Shown: one piece after another, positions 5,334 to 8,770 of the stretch
Layout: the number at the start of each line of letters is the position of its first letter
Position numbering within the stretch: the first letter of the stretch is position 1
DNA from: Deltaproteobacteria bacterium
GTDB taxonomy: Bacteria > Desulfobacterota > Desulfarculia > Adiutricales > Adiutricaceae
Length of the DNA stretch: 8,770 nucleotides
Assembly: GCA_031288745.1 (NCBI GenBank)
Contig: JAITQT010000257.1
Span: 1-8,770 of the forward strand
Direction of reading: 5' to 3'
Program-made: the position numbers and the translations under genes
Notes under the pieces: model-generated
Seen by the model: only the letters and a program-made list of their open reading frames with translations
What the model was told of the DNA's origin: nothing
The model's database searches: none

Positions 5334-7124
5334 TTAGCCTTCCTCTTTTTCAACCTTAAGGCCCAGCTCCAGTAGCTGGCGATCGTCAACAAGATTAGGA
5401 GCGTCGGTTAGAGGGCAGGCCGCTTTTTGGGTCTTGGGAAAGGCAATAACCTCTCGTAATGAAGAGGCCCCGGCTAAAATCATGGTAAGTCTATCGAGCC
5501 CAAAGGCACAGCCTCCGTGGGGCGGGGCTCCGTAGGTCAGGGCCTCTAATAAAAAGCTAAATTTTTCTTTTGCCTCTTCTTTTTTTAGGCCTAAAACCTT
5601 AAAGACCCTTTCTTGAATCGAGCGGCTATGAATCCTAATAGAGCCGCCTCCGATTTCGTTTCCGTTTAAGACTAAATCATAGGCTTGGGCCCTAACGAGA
5701 GCCGGATCGCTTTCTAAGAAGGCAAGATCAGATTCCATCGGGGCGGTAAAGGGGTGGTGCTTGGCGGCCCAGCGCTTGGTTTCAGGGTCGCGCTCAAACA
5801 TAGGAAAATTGGTGATCCAAGCTAAACTATATGCCTTGGGGGCAATTAAGTTTAAATCTTTGGCCAGCTTTACTCTAATTTGGCCTAAAACGTGAGAAAC
5901 CATTTCTGGTTGATCGGCCCCAAAAAAGATAACGTCACCTATTTCCACGCCCAAGGCCTTGGAGATAGCCTTATTTTCCTCTTCTGATAAAAATTTAGCT
6001 AAAGGCCCTTGAAAGCCCTCATTAGTCGCTCTTAACCAGGCTAGGCCCTTAGCCCCCAAACTTATGGCCAAGGCTACTAGATCGTCTAATTGCTTTCTAG
6101 ATAATTTAGAGGCGGCCCCCGGGGCCCTCAAAGCCCTAGCGCAGCCTCCGCGCTTAAGGGCCTCTTGGAAAACTTGGGCTTTAGAATGGGCTAGTTCATT
6201 ATTAAGCTCAACTATTTCTAATCCGTATCGCAAATCAGGCTTATCAGAGCCGTAGCTGGTCATGGCTTCAGAAAAGGGGATACGTAAAAAGGGCCTTTTA
6301 AGCTCTATATCTAAGATTTTTTTGAATATTAGGGCTATATAGCCCTCTAATAGCTCTAAAATAGAATCTTGGTCCAAAAAACTGGTCTCTAGATCTATTT
6401 GAGTAAACTCAGGTTGGCGGTCGGCCCTTAAGTCTTCGTCGCGAAAGCATTTGACGATTTGATAGTAGCGATCAAAACCGGCAATCATTAAAAGCTGCTT
6501 AAATAACTGCGGCGATTGGGGGAGGGCGTAAAAAGAGCCTCTATTTAGCCTTGACGGGACCAAATAGTCTCTAGCCCCCTCAGGAGTGGACTTAGTTAAG
6601 ATCGGGGTTTCGACCTCTAAAAAACCCAGATCGCTCAAATAAGATCTAGTTAGTTGGGTAATTTTATCTCTTAAGATAAAGTTTTTTAAAACAGAAGGCC
6701 TCCTCAAGTCAAGATAGCGATAACGTAAGCGCACCGATTCGTTGACCTCGGCGTGATCTTCGACTATAAAGGGAGGCGTCTGGGCTTCATTTAGGACCCT
6801 AAGCTCTCTAATAAAGATTTCGACTTCACCAGTGGGTAGTTTAGGGTTAACCATTTCAGGGGGTCTACGTCTGACCCTTCCTCGGAGGGCTAAGACGTAC
6901 TCGGCCCTAACGTCGTGGCTTTTTTCGTGGGTTTGAGGGTCTTCTTGGGGGTTAAAGACGGTCTGAACTAGGCCAGTGCGATCCCTAAGGTCAATAAAGA
7001 CCAGCCCTCCATGGTCGCGGCGGTGCTGGACCCAGCCCATAACGGTCACTTCTTGGTCTAAAATAGAGAGATCGATTTGACCGCAGTAAAAGTCGCGTTT
7101 AAGGCCGGTCATTGATTGAGGCAT
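5334..7124 (-). CDS. aspS: Aspartyl-tRNA synthetase
   Basis: This 596-residue class II synthetase charges tRNA-Asp and is of normal length for the bacterial type. The N-terminal OB-fold anticodon-binding domain (about 8-115, GWVQHRRDHGG at 30-40) leads into the catalytic core, with YRYLDLRRP (135-143), TPEGARDYLVPSR (180-192), motif 2 FRDEDLRADRQPEFTQID (227-244), a bacterial GAD insertion domain (about 300-420) and motif 3 GCAFGLDRL (538-546). Residue 38 is histidine where discriminating enzymes such as E. coli AspRS carry leucine, a position linked to tRNA specificity. The ATG start at 7122-7124 has GGAG five bases upstream. It follows hisS by 121 bp in the same direction, an arrangement seen in several bacterial groups; an internal promoter is possible because the gap contains a TATACT at 7163-7168. 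Confidence 0.97.
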   Translation of the reverse strand: MPQSMTGLKRDFYCGQIDLSILDQEVTVMGWVQHRRDHGGLVFIDLRDRTGLVQTVFNPQEDPQTHEKSHDVRAEYVLALRGRVRRRPPEMVNPKLPTGEVEIFIRELRVLNEAQTPPFIVEDHAEVNESVRLRYRYLDLRRPSVLKNFILRDKITQLTRSYLSDLGFLEVETPILTKSTPEGARDYLVPSRLNRGSFYALPQSPQLFKQLLMIAGFDRYYQIVKCFRDEDLRADRQPEFTQIDLETSFLDQDSILELLEGYIALIFKKILDIELKRPFLRIPFSEAMTSYGSDKPDLRYGLEIVELNNELAHSKAQVFQEALKRGGCARALRAPGAASKLSRKQLDDLVALAISLGAKGLAWLRATNEGFQGPLAKFLSEEENKAISKALGVEIGDVIFFGADQPEMVSHVLGQIRVKLAKDLNLIAPKAYSLAWITNFPMFERDPETKRWAAKHHPFTAPMESDLAFLESDPALVRAQAYDLVLNGNEIGGGSIRIHSRSIQERVFKVLGLKKEEAKEKFSFLLEALTYGAPPHGGCAFGLDRLTMILAGASSLREVIAFPKTQKAACPLTDAPNLVDDRQLLELGLKVEKEEG

Positions 7125-7171
7125 GTCTTCTCCGAAGAAAGAGAAATCTAAATTATTTCTATAGTATAGTT

Positions 7172-7192
7172 AACAATAATATTATTATTGTT
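7172..7192. promoter_or_regulatory. AT-rich perfect dyad in the aspS upstream region
   Basis: AACAATAAT (7172-7180) and ATTATTGTT (7184-7192) form a perfect 9-bp inverted repeat around 3 bases. A -10-like TATACT (minus strand, 7163-7168) lies next to it, 39 bases above the aspS start, without a recognisable -35 hexamer. The dyad would cover the spacer and -35 region, as an operator would. Base composition makes chance palindromes easier here. Confidence 0.3.
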
Positions 7193-7218
7193 TAGATATA
7201 TTTGTTGTGATTTGACTA

Positions 7219-7237
7219 ATCTAAGTAATTCTTAGAT
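7219..7237 (-). other. Stem-loop directly after hisS
   Basis: ATCTAAG (7219-7225) and CTTAGAT (7231-7237) form a perfect 7-bp stem with a 5-nt loop, nine bases past the hisS stop codon. The minus-strand sequence beyond it (TAGTCAAATC) is not U-rich, so it looks more like a 3'-end stabilising hairpin or partial terminator than an efficient one. Confidence 0.35.
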
Positions 7238-7245
7238 CAAAGAGT

Positions 7246-8499
7246 TTAAAAAAGGTCTGGTTGATTAATTGGAATACAAACTTGCTCTTTAGTATTTAAA
7301 TCTCTTACGGTGGCCAGCCCTTGGGCCAGCTCGTCAGGCCCTAGGATTAAGATTTTACTCGCTTTCGCTTTATCAGCCTGCCTTAAGCGGCTTTTAAGGC
7401 TACCGACCTCCCAGTCGCAGGATATTTTTTGGCCTAAGGCCCTTAGCTTTTGCACTAAGATCATGGCCGGGGCCAAGGCCTCTTGAACTAGTAAGGCTAT
7501 ATAATAGTCAGGGCTTGGGGGCGCTAACAAGAAACTTTGATTACTTTGCTCAATTAACATAGCTAAGCGCTCTAAGCCAGAGGCAAAACCAATCGCCGGG
7601 ATATCGGGGCCTCCAAGCTTAAGACATAAGCCGTCGTAGCGGCCGCCTCCGGCCGCAGCGTTTTGGGCCCCTAGCTGCCCCGATTGGACCTCAAAGGCCG
7701 TTCGGGTGTAATAGTCAAGGCCCCTAACTAGCTTATCGTCTACAACAAAGTTAATGTTTAGAGCCTTTAGTGAATCTTGAAGGCCGTCAAAGTGCTCTTG
7801 ACACTTTAGGCAGCGAAAAGAGCTTAAAGAGGGGGCCTGGAGAGTTAAAGCGCAGCAAGAGGGGTTTTTACAATCGAGAATCCTTAAAGGGTTACGCTCT
7901 AAGCGCCTTTGGCAATCAAGGCACAGAGCGGGGCGTTTTTGCTCTAAAAAGGCGCTTAAGGCCTTTCTAAATAGAGGCCTACAATCTGGACAACCTAAAG
8001 AATTTAGGACCACCGAGAGATCGTTTAGGCCTAGTTTGGTTAAAAAGGTATGGAGAAAATCAATGACCTCGGCGTCTATATAAGGCCCAGGGGTTCCGAA
8101 GACCTCTACGTCTAATTGATGAAATTGCCTTAGTCGTCCTTTCTGGGGCCGCTCACGACGAAACATGGGCCCTAAACAAAAAAACTTAGCAATTTTGCCC
8201 CCTTGGGCTAAATTATTTTCAATTAAGGCTCTAACCATGCCGGCGGTCGCTTCAGGCCTAAGAGATAGGCTATCGGCTGAGCCCTCGACTATGGTGTACA
8301 TCTCTTTTTCAACGATATCGGTATCTTCCCCAATGCCTCTAGTAAAAAGCTCGGTCTTTTCTAAAATGGGGGGGCAAAGTTCTTGGTAATTAAAGCGCTC
8401 CGCCACGACCCTAGCCGTCTCTTCGATAAAGCGAAAGAGCCTGGCTTGCTCGGGCAATATATCTTTAAAACCGCGCACTGCGGTCGGGGGTAGGGACAT
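7246..8499 (-). CDS. hisS: Histidyl-tRNA synthetase
   Basis: This 417-residue class II synthetase charges tRNA-His and is of normal length. The N-terminus VRGFKDILP (8-16) is typical. RPEATAGMVR (81-90), motif 2 FRRERPQKGR (113-122), the histidine-specific RGLDYYTRT (259-267), AGGGRYDGL (283-291) and motif 3 GFASGLER (304-311) are all present, followed by the C-terminal anticodon-binding domain (about 328-417). The insertion domain carries paired cysteines at 170/173, 193/196, 210/215 and 230/233, a layout suggesting metal binding; similar cysteines occur in some other bacterial HisRS, so this is a variant rather than an anomaly. ATG at 8497-8499 has AGGA within five bases and GGAG slightly farther upstream. 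Expression probably starts from the promoter at 8665-8693, after a long leader that contains a terminator-like structure. Confidence 0.97.
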   Translation of the reverse strand: MSLPPTAVRGFKDILPEQARLFRFIEETARVVAERFNYQELCPPILEKTELFTRGIGEDTDIVEKEMYTIVEGSADSLSLRPEATAGMVRALIENNLAQGGKIAKFFCLGPMFRRERPQKGRLRQFHQLDVEVFGTPGPYIDAEVIDFLHTFLTKLGLNDLSVVLNSLGCPDCRPLFRKALSAFLEQKRPALCLDCQRRLERNPLRILDCKNPSCCALTLQAPSLSSFRCLKCQEHFDGLQDSLKALNINFVVDDKLVRGLDYYTRTAFEVQSGQLGAQNAAAGGGRYDGLCLKLGGPDIPAIGFASGLERLAMLIEQSNQSFLLAPPSPDYYIALLVQEALAPAMILVQKLRALGQKISCDWEVGSLKSRLRQADKAKASKILILGPDELAQGLATVRDLNTKEQVCIPINQPDLF

Positions 8500-8566
8500 A
8501 TTCCTTTCTCCGAAAGATATGGGCCTTTAACCTAAAATAATTTTAAGGGGACTTATAGGGTCTTAA

Positions 8567-8575
8567 GGGGGGGGG
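8567..8575. repeat. G9 homopolymer in the hisS leader
   Basis: Nine consecutive G on the plus strand give C9 in the leader transcript. It lies between the terminator-like structure and the hisS ribosome-binding site. Such tracts are prone to slippage, so its length may vary. Confidence 0.6.
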
Positions 8576-8590
8576 CCTTGGTTAGAGTTG

Positions 8591-8653
8591 AAAAAAGCCC
8601 GATAGTGGCCTTAGGCCAAATTTGAGTGGCCTTAAGTTTTTATTCCATCGGGG
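8591..8653 (-). terminator. Intrinsic-terminator-like structure in the hisS leader (possible attenuator)
   Basis: On the minus strand CCCGAT (8652-8647) pairs with ATCGGG (8603-8598), immediately followed by C and U6 (8596-8591). Inside lies a second stem, CTT-A-AGGCC with GGCCTAAG (8 pairs, one bulged A, 10-nt loop). The repeated TAAGGCCACT gives the central GGCC a second possible partner, a TGGCC/GGCCA hairpin. The structure begins within about 10 nt of the expected start of the promoter just upstream. It could be an attenuator controlling hisS, the end of a short independent RNA, or the terminator of an unseen upstream gene. Confidence 0.6.
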
Positions 8654-8664
8654 TTAACCTTCCA

Positions 8665-8693
8665 ATTATAGACTATTTTAGCCTAAAATCCAA
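8665..8693 (-). promoter_or_regulatory. Predicted sigma70-type promoter for hisS
   Basis: On the minus strand TTGGAT (8693-8688) and a consensus TATAAT (8670-8665) are separated by exactly 17 bp. Transcription would begin near 8658, giving a leader of about 160 nt before hisS. The region is AT-rich, so chance cannot be excluded, but it is the best -35/-10 pair I found. Confidence 0.6.
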
Positions 8694-8770
8694 GTAAAAA
8701 TATAAGGCTCTCATAGTAATTTTAGTTAAAAATTGGAAGTTAAAGTTGGGATATTTTATTTTTTTAAATA

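Noticed and set aside
3046..7211. ATCACAACAA at 3046-3055 recurs inverted at 7202-7211, both upstream of genes.
   Set aside because: Dozens of shared 10-mers are expected by chance in a window of this size.
8547..8570. TATAAG on the minus strand in the hisS leader as a second -10 element.
   Set aside because: No -35-like hexamer at 16-18 bp; the upstream sequence is the C9 run.
1..8770. Checked for CRISPR arrays, tRNA genes, transposases and phage genes.
   Set aside because: No regularly spaced repeats, no tRNA T-arm plus acceptor pattern, and no mobile-element protein; plus-strand open frames opposite the five genes are composition shadows without ribosome-binding sites or family motifs.

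Overview
All five protein genes lie on the minus strand. Read in the direction of transcription they are: histidyl-tRNA synthetase (hisS), aspartyl-tRNA synthetase (aspS), a DRE-TIM acyltransferase of the isopropylmalate/homocitrate/Re-citrate synthase group with a C-terminal Cache-like sensor domain, a membrane-bound CHASE2 class III adenylate cyclase, and a small nucleoside 2-deoxyribosyltransferase. The hisS-aspS pair, the type of DRE-TIM enzyme and the CHASE2 cyclase fit a Gram-negative anaerobe of the former Deltaproteobacteria (Desulfobacterota). That placement is inference, since no rRNA or other phylogenetic marker is present.

Layout: 8500-8770 is the hisS leader, with a good sigma70-type promoter and, just downstream of its expected start, an intrinsic-terminator-like structure. 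hisS (7246-8499) and aspS (5334-7124) are separated by 121 bp containing two AT-rich inverted repeats. A 183 bp gap with weak hairpins precedes the DRE-TIM enzyme (3294-5150). Then come about 320 bp of non-coding DNA packed with palindromes and one copy of a dispersed repeat (3086-3268). The cyclase (854-2917, possibly from 2974) and the deoxyribosyltransferase (309-791) follow 62 bp apart and may be co-transcribed. The second copy of the repeat (113-305) lies beyond the deoxyribosyltransferase, and 1-112 holds nothing I can identify.

The least ordinary feature is the roughly 175-190 bp repeat. Its two copies are about 90% identical, with long blocks conserved exactly. It can fold with two nested long-range stems whose substitutions keep pairing only in the plus-strand transcript, and copy 1 ends in a canonical plus-strand intrinsic terminator. 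It looks like a small structured RNA gene that I cannot assign to a known family. In each copy it runs head-on into the 3' end of a minus-strand gene. Copy 2 has lost the terminator stem.

The protein genes are mostly housekeeping: two synthetases, one central-carbon or amino-acid enzyme, one second-messenger enzyme and one nucleoside-metabolism enzyme. Nothing suggests a defence island, prophage, CRISPR array or transposase.
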